From Nioella aestuarii (GTDB lineage Bacteria; Pseudomonadota; Alphaproteobacteria; Rhodobacterales; Rhodobacteraceae): a DNA stretch of 64,000 nucleotides. Shown in pieces: positions 16,282-24,019 of this stretch. The position numbers were made by a program, and so were the translations under genes. Positions within the stretch are counted from its first letter, which is position 1, and every line of letters starts with the position of its first letter. The notes under the pieces are model-generated. The model saw only the letters and a program-made list of their open reading frames with translations, was not told where the DNA came from and ran no database searches. The stretch is from NCBI RefSeq assembly GCF_050896395.1, contig NZ_JBPBBA010000011.1, forward strand, positions 27,700-91,699, in the 5' to 3' direction.

Positions 16282-16349
16282 CGCTAAAGCTCCTTCCACC
16301 CATCCGCTACACGCTAGGTTCCCCCGCGCCAAGACCCGCCAGCCGCTTG

Positions 16350-16368
16350 TTACAATTCGTTAGAATTG
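16350..16368. promoter_or_regulatory. Direct repeat with 10-bp period, candidate OmpR-type operator
   Basis: TTACAATT (16350-16357) and TTAGAATT (16360-16367) repeat exactly one helical turn apart, the classic spacing for OmpR-family regulators bound head to tail. The same bases also contain the palindrome CAATTC-GTTA-GAATTG. It sits in the 205-base gap between the sensor kinase gene and the divergent acyl-CoA synthetase operon, about 120 bases from the latter start. Confidence 0.5.
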
Positions 16369-16486
16369 GGCAAAAGTCAGGTAAAAATTGACGACCAACC
16401 ATTGCGGCAACACGGTGGACTGGCGGATTCGCATTTGCCTGACAACCGCGTAGGCGTCGGGATGACCGGCGAAGGGAGGACAAAAC

Positions 16487-18463
16487 TTGGCTCAGATCAA
16501 AGCGGTTTCGGGCGTGCCTGAATCCGTTCCTGCGTTGCTCGCTAGGAACGTTGCACAATTCGGAAGCAAGCCCGCCTATCGGGAAAAGGAATTCGGGATT
16601 TGGCAGACCTGGACCTGGGCGGAAGCGGCCGAGGAAATCCAGGCAATTGCCTATGGGTATCTCGCGCTTGGCGTCGCGAAGGGCGACCATGTCGCCATCG
16701 TGGGCCGCAACCGTCCGGCCATGTACTGGTCGATGGTTGCCGCGATGAAGGTGGGGGCAGTGCCGGTGCCCATGTATCAGGACGCGGTGGCCGAAGAGAT
16801 GACCTATGCGCTGGACCATTCCGGCGCCCGCTTTGTCGTTTGCGGCGATCAGGAGCAGGTCGATAAGGTGATCGAGGTGCAGGAAACCGTGCATCAGATC
16901 GAACACATCATCTACCAGGATTCCCGCGGTCTGCGGAAATATGACCACACCAAGCTTCACGCGCTGGCGGATATTCAGGCCGATGGTCGCGCTGCGCATG
17001 AACGGTTCGAAGCGGAACTGGCTGAACGTGAAGCGTCGCTGAAATACGACGACACCTGTGTGATGCTCTACACCTCGGGCACCACCGGCAAGTCCAAGGG
17101 CGTTGTGCTGTCGAACCGCAATGTAATCGAAACCGCGCGCGCTTCATCCGAGTTCGACAGCCTGCGGCCTTCTGATGAAATTCTTGCGTATCTGCCGATG
17201 GCGTGGGTGGGTGACTTCATCTTTTCCATCGGTCAGGCCTACTGGACCGGCTTCTGCACCAATTGCCCGGAATCACCGGAAACGATGATGACCGACCTGC
17301 GAGAGATTGGGCCGACCTATTTCTTCGCTCCGCCCCGCGTGTTCGAGACGACGCTTACGAACGTTATGATCCGAATGGAAGACGCGGGCACTTTCAAGCG
17401 CAAGATGTTCCACAAGTATATGGACCACGCCAAGAAAGTCGGTCCCGCTCTGCTGGACGGCAAGCCGGTCAGCTTTGGCGACAAGCTGAAATACTGGATC
17501 GGTGACAAGCTGATCTATGGCCCGCTGAAGAATACGCTCGGATTTTCCCGCGTGCGCGTGGGCTACACGGCGGGTGAGGCGATCGGGCCCGAGATCTTTG
17601 AATTCTACCGCTCGCTCGGCATCAACCTCAAACAGCTTTATGGCCAGACGGAAGCGACGGTGTTCATCACGCAGCAGCCTGATGGCGAAGTGCGCGCCGA
17701 TACCGTGGGCGTTCCCAGCCCCGGTGTGGAAATCAAGATTGGCGACAGCGGCGAGATCTACTACCGCAGCCCCGGCACATTCGTGGAATACTACAAGAAC
17801 CCAGAAAGCACCGCCGACACCAAGGACCCGGAAGGCTGGGTCGCGACGGGCGACGCTGGCTTTATCGAGGAGGGTTCTGGCCACCTGCGGATCATCGACC
17901 GCGCCAAGGACGTTGGCAAGATGGCCGATGGCCGTCTCTTCGCGCCGAAATACGTGGAAAACAAGCTCAAGTTCTACCCGAATATCCTTGAGGCCGTGGT
18001 CTTCGGGAACGGGCGCGACATGTGCACCGCCTTCATCAACATCGACCTGGCCGCCGTCGGCAACTGGGCTGAGCGTAACAACATTGCCTATGCGTCCTAT
18101 CAGGAACTGGCGGGGCACAAGCAGGTTCTGGACACGATCCAGTCCCATGTCGAAGAGGTCAATAAATCCGTCGCTCAAGACCCGATGCTGTCGGGTTGCC
18201 AGGTGCATCGTTTTCTTGTTCTCCATAAGGAACTGGACGCCGATGACGGCGAGATGACCCGGACCCGCAAGGTGCGCCGCCGCATCGTCGAAGAGAAATT
18301 CGCCGATCTGATCGACGCACTCTACTCCGGCAAGTCCGAGCAATATACCGAAACCGAAGTGACCTACGAAGATGGTCGCAAGGGCAAGATCACCGCCACG
18401 CTGGAGATTCGCGACGCCGCCGTCGTGGAGGCCGCGGGCCAGGCGCAGGTGGCCGCAGAATGA
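16487..18463 (+). CDS. AMP-dependent long-chain acyl-CoA synthetase
   Basis: A 658-residue adenylate-forming ligase making an acyl-CoA from acid, ATP and CoA. The P-loop motif YTSGTTGKSKG lies near residue 195; GYTAGEAIGP and YGQTEAT are the further ATP/acyl-binding blocks, and DGEMTRTRKVRRR near the C-terminus includes the mobile-domain end. Length and layout match the bacterial FadD/ACSBG-like group. The start is a TTG at 16487 backed by GAAGGGAGGA at 16471-16480; no nearby ATG fits. The stop overlaps the next ABC gene (ATGA), so import and CoA activation are coupled. The substrate could be a fatty, aromatic or alicyclic acid. Confidence 0.9.
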   Translation: MAQIKAVSGVPESVPALLARNVAQFGSKPAYREKEFGIWQTWTWAEAAEEIQAIAYGYLALGVAKGDHVAIVGRNRPAMYWSMVAAMKVGAVPVPMYQDAVAEEMTYALDHSGARFVVCGDQEQVDKVIEVQETVHQIEHIIYQDSRGLRKYDHTKLHALADIQADGRAAHERFEAELAEREASLKYDDTCVMLYTSGTTGKSKGVVLSNRNVIETARASSEFDSLRPSDEILAYLPMAWVGDFIFSIGQAYWTGFCTNCPESPETMMTDLREIGPTYFFAPPRVFETTLTNVMIRMEDAGTFKRKMFHKYMDHAKKVGPALLDGKPVSFGDKLKYWIGDKLIYGPLKNTLGFSRVRVGYTAGEAIGPEIFEFYRSLGINLKQLYGQTEATVFITQQPDGEVRADTVGVPSPGVEIKIGDSGEIYYRSPGTFVEYYKNPESTADTKDPEGWVATGDAGFIEEGSGHLRIIDRAKDVGKMADGRLFAPKYVENKLKFYPNILEAVVFGNGRDMCTAFINIDLAAVGNWAERNNIAYASYQELAGHKQVLDTIQSHVEEVNKSVAQDPMLSGCQVHRFLVLHKELDADDGEMTRTRKVRRRIVEEKFADLIDALYSGKSEQYTETEVTYEDGRKGKITATLEIRDAAVVEAAGQAQVAAE

Positions 18464-19281
18464 CCATGATGCATTACGAACCCTATGTGACCTCCGATGG
18501 TCGAACCATCGGTAACACTATGATGGAAATGAAAAACATCACGCTGCGCTTTGGTGGTGTGGTGGCGATCAAGGACATTTCCTTCGACATCCGCGAGGGC
18601 GAGATCCGCGCCATTATTGGCCCGAACGGGGCCGGAAAGTCCTCGATGCTGAACGTCATCTCGGGCTTCTACAAGCCGCAGGAAGGTGAGGTCTGGTTCC
18701 ACGGTGAAAAGCGCGGCCCGATGAAGCCCTTCGAAGTGGCCCGGCAGGGCATCGCCCGCACCTTCCAAAACATCGCCCTTTTCGAGGGGATGACGGTTCT
18801 GGACAACGTGATGACCGGCCGCCTGAACCACATGTCCGCAAGCTTTCTTGATCAGGCGATCTGGTGGGGCAAGGCCGAGCGGGAAGAGGTAGCAAACCGC
18901 GAAAAAGCCGAGGAAATCATTGACTTCCTTGAAATTCAGTCGATCCGCAAGACGCCCGTGGGCCGCCTGCCTTACGGTCTGAAAAAGCGGGTGGAACTGG
19001 CGCGCGCGCTGGTCGCGGAGCCCAAGCTCCTGCTGCTCGACGAACCTATGGCGGGCATGAACGTCGAAGAGAAAGAGGACATGAGCCGCTTCATCCTCGA
19101 CGTGAATGATGAATACGGCACCACAATCGCGCTGATCGAGCACGACATGGGCGTGGTCATGGACCTGTCCGACCGCGTCGTCGTGATGGATTACGGCAAG
19201 AAGATCGGTGACGGCACACCCGACGAAGTGCGGTCCAACCAGGAAGTTATCGACGCCTATCTGGGGGTCAGCCATGACTGA
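18460..19281 (+). CDS. Branched-chain-amino-acid-type ABC transporter ATP-binding protein (LivG-like)
   Basis: A 273-residue ATPase of a HAAT-family importer. Walker A GPNGAGKS at 54-61, Q-loop in FQNIALF, Walker B LLLLDEPM, and the LivG-type GMNVEEKEDM and IEHDM switch are intact. The ABC signature is degenerate, LPYGLKKR instead of LSGGQ, as is usual for this subgroup next to CoA ligases. It has a 20-residue N-terminal extension compared with LivG. It begins inside the stop of the acyl-CoA synthetase gene. Confidence 0.9.
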   Translation: MTMMHYEPYVTSDGRTIGNTMMEMKNITLRFGGVVAIKDISFDIREGEIRAIIGPNGAGKSSMLNVISGFYKPQEGEVWFHGEKRGPMKPFEVARQGIARTFQNIALFEGMTVLDNVMTGRLNHMSASFLDQAIWWGKAEREEVANREKAEEIIDFLEIQSIRKTPVGRLPYGLKKRVELARALVAEPKLLLLDEPMAGMNVEEKEDMSRFILDVNDEYGTTIALIEHDMGVVMDLSDRVVVMDYGKKIGDGTPDEVRSNQEVIDAYLGVSHD

Positions 19282-19298
19282 TTTCGCCCCGAAGATGG

Positions 19299-19321
19299 GG
19301 GGGTGCCAACCGCACACCCCC
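19299..19321 (+). other. Intercistronic hairpin between livG- and livH-like genes
   Basis: GGGGGTG (19299-19305) can pair with CACCCCC (19315-19321). It lies in the only sizeable gap (101 bases) of the first part of the operon, between the first ATPase and first permease genes. It is probably an RNA processing or stability element; there is no T run. Confidence 0.4.
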
Positions 19322-19382
19322 TGTACACCCCCCGGACACCACCCGTGCAGACAAAATGCGCCCATGACGAGCGGAGGCCACC

Positions 19383-20393
19383 ATGCCTGAACAACTAGTC
19401 TTTGCCATGGAGGTCTCGCTCAACGGCCTCATGACCGGGGTGATGTATGCCCTCGTCGCGCTGGGCTTCGTGCTGATCTACAAGGCCTCCGGCATCTTCA
19501 ACTACGCGCAGGGCGTGATGGCGCTCTTTGCCGCGATGACGCTGGTCGGCATCCAGGAGGGCCGGGTGCCCTTCAGCCACCTGATCAACGCGATCTTCGG
19601 GACCGAGTTGCATTACTTTAGCTGGCACAGCGACGAACTGATTCAGCAAGCACCTTGGATCGTGATGTCCATCCTTCTGACTGTTGCGGTGATGATCTTC
19701 TTTGCCTGGGCCGTGCAGAAAGTGGTCTTCAAGCACCTTGTCGGGCAGGAGCCGATCATCCTGTTCATGGCCACCATCGGCCTCGCCTATTTCCTTGAAG
19801 GTGTGGCCGACCTGATGTGGGGGTCCGAGATCCGCACGCTGGATGTGGGTCTGCCGCAGGGCATCAACCTTGCCATCGACGAAACCACCTACAACTGGTT
19901 CGGCTACGGATTCTTCATCGACAATCTCGATATCGTGGCGTCCATCGTGGCTGCCGTGCTGGTGGCCGGTCTGGTGGCCTTTGCGCAATACACCAAGCAG
20001 GGCCGCGCCATGCGCGCCGTGGCCGATGACCACCAGGCGGCGCTGTCGGTTGGCATCTCGCTCAACTTCGTGTGGATCCTGGTGTGGTCGCTGGCGGGCT
20101 TCGTGGCGCTGGTCGCCGGCATCATGTGGGGCAGCAAATCGGGCGTTCAGTTCAGCTTGTCGCTGATTGCGCTGAAGGCGCTGCCGGTTCTGATGCTGGG
20201 CGGCTTCACCTCGATCCCCGGCGCCATCGTGGGCGGGCTGATCATCGGTGTGGGCGAAGCCCTGTTCGAATTCGCCATTGGCCCGATGATCGGCGGCGCG
20301 ACCGAAAACTGGTTCGCCTATGTGCTGGCGCTCGTCTTCCTCGTCTTCCGGCCGCAGGGCCTGTTCGGCGAGAAGATCATCGAGAGGGTCTGA
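19383..20393 (+). CDS. Branched-chain-type ABC transporter permease (LivH-like)
   Basis: A 336-residue integral inner-membrane protein with about eight hydrophobic segments. The LivH signatures GVMYALVALGFVLIYKASG at the start, YTKQGRAMRAVADD in the cytoplasmic loop, and LKALPVLMLGGFTSIPGAIVGG near the end are present. It has a longer periplasmic insertion (residues about 50-80) than amino-acid LivH. ATG 19383 follows GAGCGGAGGCC. It pairs with the LivM-like permease to form the channel. Confidence 0.92.
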   Translation: MPEQLVFAMEVSLNGLMTGVMYALVALGFVLIYKASGIFNYAQGVMALFAAMTLVGIQEGRVPFSHLINAIFGTELHYFSWHSDELIQQAPWIVMSILLTVAVMIFFAWAVQKVVFKHLVGQEPIILFMATIGLAYFLEGVADLMWGSEIRTLDVGLPQGINLAIDETTYNWFGYGFFIDNLDIVASIVAAVLVAGLVAFAQYTKQGRAMRAVADDHQAALSVGISLNFVWILVWSLAGFVALVAGIMWGSKSGVQFSLSLIALKALPVLMLGGFTSIPGAIVGGLIIGVGEALFEFAIGPMIGGATENWFAYVLALVFLVFRPQGLFGEKIIERV

Positions 20394-20397
20394 CCCG

Positions 20398-20616
20398 ATG
20401 CGCAAGCTGATTGCCATCATCAACGTGATTTCGTGGTCAGGGTTCTGGGCCTTCGGGTACCTTGCCCTGACCGCGGAACAGCCTGACAGCCAGCAGACGC
20501 TGATTGCCCTTCTTCTCGCTGCGGCGGGGATGCTGGCAGGTGTCTGGGCTTATCTGAAACTTTCGAAGGGACAGCAGTTGCCCCATCATCCCATGCAAAA
20601 CCGGTCGGAGGTTTGA
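20398..20616 (+). CDS. Small membrane protein inside the ABC operon
   Basis: A 72-residue protein (MRKLIAIINVISWSGFWAFG...) starting five bases after the livH-like stop and ending three bases before livM. Two membrane spans are likely (residues 4-25 and 38-55, LIALLLAAAGMLAGVWAYL), followed by a short basic, proline- and histidine-containing tail. It is not part of standard Liv systems. Its tight packing between two permease genes suggests it belongs to the transporter, perhaps as an assembly or gating subunit. Function is unknown. Confidence 0.72.
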   Translation: MRKLIAIINVISWSGFWAFGYLALTAEQPDSQQTLIALLLAAAGMLAGVWAYLKLSKGQQLPHHPMQNRSEV

Positions 20617-20619
20617 TCC

Positions 20620-21696
20620 ATGTTCTACCGTGAAGCCGGCGATTTCAAAACCAGCTACTCCGCCGATAACCAGACCTTCCCGATCGCGTTCGACCGCTGG
20701 CGTTATTACGTTGTGCTGTTTGTCGCCATCGTGATCATTCCGATGACAATCTCGGATTACTGGGCCAACTCTCTGCTGCTGCCCTTCCTGATCTATGCAA
20801 TTGCGGCGCTTGGGCTGAACATCCTGACCGGCTATTGCGGGCAGGTCAGCCTTGGCACCGGCGGGTTCATGGCCGTGGGGGCCTATGCCACCTACAAGCT
20901 GATGACGGCATTCCCATGGATGGACATGGTCAGCGTGACCCTGTTGTCAGGGCTGGTGACGGCCATCGTTGGCGTGCTGTTTGGCTTGCCATCGCTGCGC
21001 ATCAAGGGGTTCTACCTTGCGGTGGCGACACTGGCGGCGCAGTTCTTCCTGGTGTGGTTGTTCAACCGGGTGCCGTGGTTCTACAACTATTCGGCTTCGG
21101 GCCAGATCAACGCCCCTGAACGCAGCATGTTCGGCATGGCGGTGACAGGCCCCAATGCCGAGGTCTGGGTCAAGTATCTGTTCTGCCTGTTCTTCGTGAT
21201 CGTGCTGGCCTGGATTGCGCGCAACCTGACCCGCGGGTCGGTGGGCCGCCAGTGGATGGCCATTCGCGACATGGATATCGCAGCCGAGATCATCGGGGTG
21301 AACCCGCTGAAATCCAAGCTGACCGCCTTTGCCATCTCGTCCTTCTTCGTGGGCGTTTCTGGGGCGCTGCTGTTCTCGGTCTACCTGGGTGCGGTCGAGG
21401 TGGGCGAAGCCTTTGGCATTCAGAAATCGTTCCTGGTTCTGTTCATGATCATCATCGGCGGCCTTGGCAGCATCTTCGGCAGCTTTGCGGGCGCGGCCTT
21501 CATGGTTTTGCTGCCGGTGTTTCTGAAGATCATCGGAGTGGACATGCTGGGTTGGCCCACGGATATCGTGGCGCATATCCAGCTGATTATCGTGGGGGCC
21601 CTGATCGTGATCTTCCTGATCGTGGAGCCGCACGGGCTGGCGCAGCTTTCGCGCCTGGCGAAAGAGAAACTGAGACTCTGGCCGTTCCCGCACTAA
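20620..21696 (+). CDS. Branched-chain-type ABC transporter permease (LivM-like)
   Basis: A 358-residue inner-membrane permease with about nine hydrophobic segments. LGLNILTGYCGQVSLGTGGF is the LivM hallmark; WMAIRDMDIAAEIIGVN is the cytoplasmic coupling loop, and IIIGGLGSIFGSFAGAAF the C-terminal block. The first 30 residues (FYREAGDFKTSYSADNQTF) form a soluble N-terminal extension. It forms the pore with the LivH-like protein. A pair of hairpins follows before the binding-protein gene. Confidence 0.92.
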   Translation: MFYREAGDFKTSYSADNQTFPIAFDRWRYYVVLFVAIVIIPMTISDYWANSLLLPFLIYAIAALGLNILTGYCGQVSLGTGGFMAVGAYATYKLMTAFPWMDMVSVTLLSGLVTAIVGVLFGLPSLRIKGFYLAVATLAAQFFLVWLFNRVPWFYNYSASGQINAPERSMFGMAVTGPNAEVWVKYLFCLFFVIVLAWIARNLTRGSVGRQWMAIRDMDIAAEIIGVNPLKSKLTAFAISSFFVGVSGALLFSVYLGAVEVGEAFGIQKSFLVLFMIIIGGLGSIFGSFAGAAFMVLLPVFLKIIGVDMLGWPTDIVAHIQLIIVGALIVIFLIVEPHGLAQLSRLAKEKLRLWPFPH

Positions 21697-21701
21697 GGCG
21701 G

Positions 21702-21741
21702 GGCCAGCCAACACTGGCCGGGATCAGGAGGAAGATCCCGG
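21702..21741 (+). other. Two consecutive intercistronic hairpins before the binding-protein gene
   Basis: GGCCAG / CTGGCC (21702-21707, 21714-21719) and CCGGGATC / GATCCCGG (21718-21725, 21734-21741) share two bases, so they may be mutually exclusive or stacked. They end 42 bases before the binding-protein gene. Such hairpins commonly protect the 3' RNA end or mark processing so that the binding protein is made in excess. Confidence 0.5.
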
Positions 21742-21783
21742 CGACAAAAGAACATCGGACAAAACCAAGGGAGGACCTTACCG

Positions 21784-23067
21784 ATGAAGAAACTGGCAAC
21801 AATGGCACTGGCTGGCCTTATGGCCGCAGGGCCCGCGATGGCGGATCTCGTATTCCCCTCGCTGTCCTACCGGACTGGCCCCTACGCGGCAGGCGGCATT
21901 CCGTTCGCCGACGGCTATGCCGACTATTTCACGCTGCTCAACCAGCGTGATGGCGGCATTGGTGGCGTGATGACCAACGTCATCGAATGCGAAACCGCCT
22001 ACAACACTGAGCGTGGCGTGGAATGCTACGAGGCAACCCGTGGCGAAGGCGCGCTGGTCTATCAGCCGCTGTCCACTGGTATCACCTATCAGCTGATCCC
22101 CCGTGTGACCGCGGACGGCATCCCGCTGCACTCGATGGGCTATGGCCGGACCTCTGCCGCCAACGGCGAAGTGTTCGAGTGGGTGTTCAACTACCCGGGC
22201 AACTACTGGGATTCGGCATCGGTGATCGTGAACTACCTGCTGAGCCAGAACGAAGGCTCGCTTGAAGGTCAGAAGATCGCGCTGCTCTACCACAACTCGG
22301 CCTATGGCCGTGAGCCGATCCGCACCCTGGAAGTGCTGTCTGAACAGCTTGGTTTCGAGCTGGTGCAGCTGGCCGTCGATCACCCTGGTCAGGAACAGGG
22401 CAACCAGTGGCTGACCATCCGCCGCGAGCGTCCGGACTATGTTGTGATGTGGGGCTGGGGCGTCATGAACCAGGTTGCGGTTCAGGAAGCTGCCAACATC
22501 CGTTTCCCGATGGACCACTTCATCGGCAACTGGTGGGCCGGTGCGGAACATGACGTGACGCCTGCTGGCGAAGCCGCTGACGGTTATCTGTCGCTGAACA
22601 TGAACGGTGTGGGCGACCTGCCGGTTCTGGATGAAATCCAAGAGCATGTGATCGACGCCGGGCTGGCTGCCGGTGACGGCTCGAACCTGGGTTCGGTTCT
22701 CTACATCCGTGGCATGTATGCCGCGATGCTGGCCGCCGAAGCTGCTGCAACGGCGCAGGAAATGCACGGTGTGGCCGATATCACCCCGGCGATGATGCGT
22801 GACGGCATGGAAGCGCTGAACATCACCGAAGAGCGCATGGTTGAACTGGGTATGCCCGGTGTTGGCCCGGCGTTCGAAGTGTCCTGCGCCAACCATGGTG
22901 GTCCCGGCATGGGCCGTATCCAGCAGTGGAACGCCGCCGACCAGCAGTGGGTGACTGTCACCGACTTCATCGCGCCTGACGACTCTGTCACGCAGCCGCT
23001 GATCGAGGAAGACTCGGCCGCCTTCGCCGCCGAGAACGGCATCGAGCCGCGCGATTGCGGCATGTAA
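21784..23067 (+). CDS. Periplasmic substrate-binding protein of the HAAT ABC transporter
   Basis: A 427-residue exported protein with a Sec signal (KKLATMALAGLMAAGPAMA, cut before DLVFP). The mature part is a two-lobe type I periplasmic binding fold; YRTGPYAAGGIPFADGY at the start and DGYLSLNMNG near the hinge are typical of the subgroup linked to acyl-CoA synthetases rather than of leucine-binding LivK. Four cysteines could form two disulfides. The ligand is probably an organic acid that the adjacent ligase activates. ATG 21784 follows a strong GGGAGGA site. Confidence 0.9.
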   Translation: MKKLATMALAGLMAAGPAMADLVFPSLSYRTGPYAAGGIPFADGYADYFTLLNQRDGGIGGVMTNVIECETAYNTERGVECYEATRGEGALVYQPLSTGITYQLIPRVTADGIPLHSMGYGRTSAANGEVFEWVFNYPGNYWDSASVIVNYLLSQNEGSLEGQKIALLYHNSAYGREPIRTLEVLSEQLGFELVQLAVDHPGQEQGNQWLTIRRERPDYVVMWGWGVMNQVAVQEAANIRFPMDHFIGNWWAGAEHDVTPAGEAADGYLSLNMNGVGDLPVLDEIQEHVIDAGLAAGDGSNLGSVLYIRGMYAAMLAAEAAATAQEMHGVADITPAMMRDGMEALNITEERMVELGMPGVGPAFEVSCANHGGPGMGRIQQWNAADQQWVTVTDFIAPDDSVTQPLIEEDSAAFAAENGIEPRDCGM

Positions 23068-23091
23068 TCGGCTGTCGAGCCACATGACATC

Positions 23092-23120
23092 TCCGGCGGC
23101 GGCCTGACGCTGCCGCCGGA
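23092..23120 (+). other. Strong GC hairpin after the binding-protein gene
   Basis: TCCGGCGGC (23092-23100) pairs perfectly with GCCGCCGGA (23112-23120). With no T run and the next operon gene starting 25 bases later, this is probably a 3' stabiliser of the binding-protein message or a partial terminator. Confidence 0.6.
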
Positions 23121-23144
23121 CCTTGAGATCAAAGGTTGAAGAAC

Positions 23145-24005
23145 ATGCTGGATCAGGTTCACGAAGTGCACGGAGACGGGTTCGCCCCCGAAGACCAAGG
23201 CGCGGAAACGCTGCTGGAGGTCAACAATATCGAGGTGATCTACAACCACGTGATCCTCGTGCTCAAGGGCGTGAGCCTGAAGGTGCCCAAGGGAGGCATC
23301 ACGGCGCTGCTTGGCGGTAACGGTGCGGGCAAAACCACGACGCTGAAAGCCATTTCCAACCTGCTGCATTCCGAACGCGGCGAGGTGACCAAGGGCAGCA
23401 TCAGCTACCGCGGTGAGCGCGTGCAGGATCTGTCGCCTTCCGATCTGGTGGATCGCGGTGTGATCCAGGTGATGGAAGGCCGCCACTGTTTCGAACACCT
23501 GACCGTCGAGGAAAACCTGATGACCGGCGCTTATACGCGCAAGGACGGGAAGGGTGCAGTCGCTGCCGACCTCGAAATGGTTTACACCTATTTCCCCCGA
23601 CTGAAAGAGCGCCGCAAAAGCCAGTCCGGCTATACGTCGGGCGGCGAACAGCAGATGACGGCCATTGGCCGCGCGCTGATGAGTCGACCGGAAACCATCC
23701 TGCTGGATGAGCCTTCGATGGGTCTGGCGCCGCAGTTGGTGGAACAAATCTTCGGCATCGTGAAAACGCTGAACGAGGAGGAAGGCTATACTTTCCTTCT
23801 GGCGGAGCAGAACACCAACGTGGCGCTGCGCTTTGCCCATTACGGCTACATCCTGGAATCGGGTCGCGTGGTGATGGACGGCCCCGCGAAAGAGCTTCGC
23901 GAGAACCCGGATGTGAAGGAATTCTATCTCGGCATGTCCGATGAAGGCCGCAAGAGCTTTCGTGATGTGCGGTCCTACCGCCGCCGCAAGCGGTGGCTGG
24001 CGTAA
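23145..24005 (+). CDS. Branched-chain-type ABC transporter ATP-binding protein (LivF-like)
   Basis: A 286-residue ATPase. A 20-residue acidic leader precedes the domain; Walker A is GGNGAGKT (57-64), the signature YTSGGEQQM replaces LSGGQ, Walker B is ILLDEPSMGLAPQ, and the LivF switch reads AEQNTNVAL. The C-terminal tail (FRDVRSYRRRKRWLA) is basic and longer than in LivF. ATG 23145 is preferred over a TTG at 23136 on ribosome-site spacing. It completes the two-ATPase set with the LivG-like protein. Confidence 0.92.
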   Translation: MLDQVHEVHGDGFAPEDQGAETLLEVNNIEVIYNHVILVLKGVSLKVPKGGITALLGGNGAGKTTTLKAISNLLHSERGEVTKGSISYRGERVQDLSPSDLVDRGVIQVMEGRHCFEHLTVEENLMTGAYTRKDGKGAVAADLEMVYTYFPRLKERRKSQSGYTSGGEQQMTAIGRALMSRPETILLDEPSMGLAPQLVEQIFGIVKTLNEEEGYTFLLAEQNTNVALRFAHYGYILESGRVVMDGPAKELRENPDVKEFYLGMSDEGRKSFRDVRSYRRRKRWLA

Positions 24006-24019
24006 TGAGGGACGGTGCC

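Noticed and set aside
19395..20423. 342-codon open frame antisense to the livH-like permease
   Set aside because: Polar and His/Asp-rich, an antisense image of transmembrane sequence; the sense gene has LivH motifs.
22701..23840. 379-codon antisense frame over the binding-protein and livF genes
   Set aside because: It spans two real genes and their gap and shows no domain.
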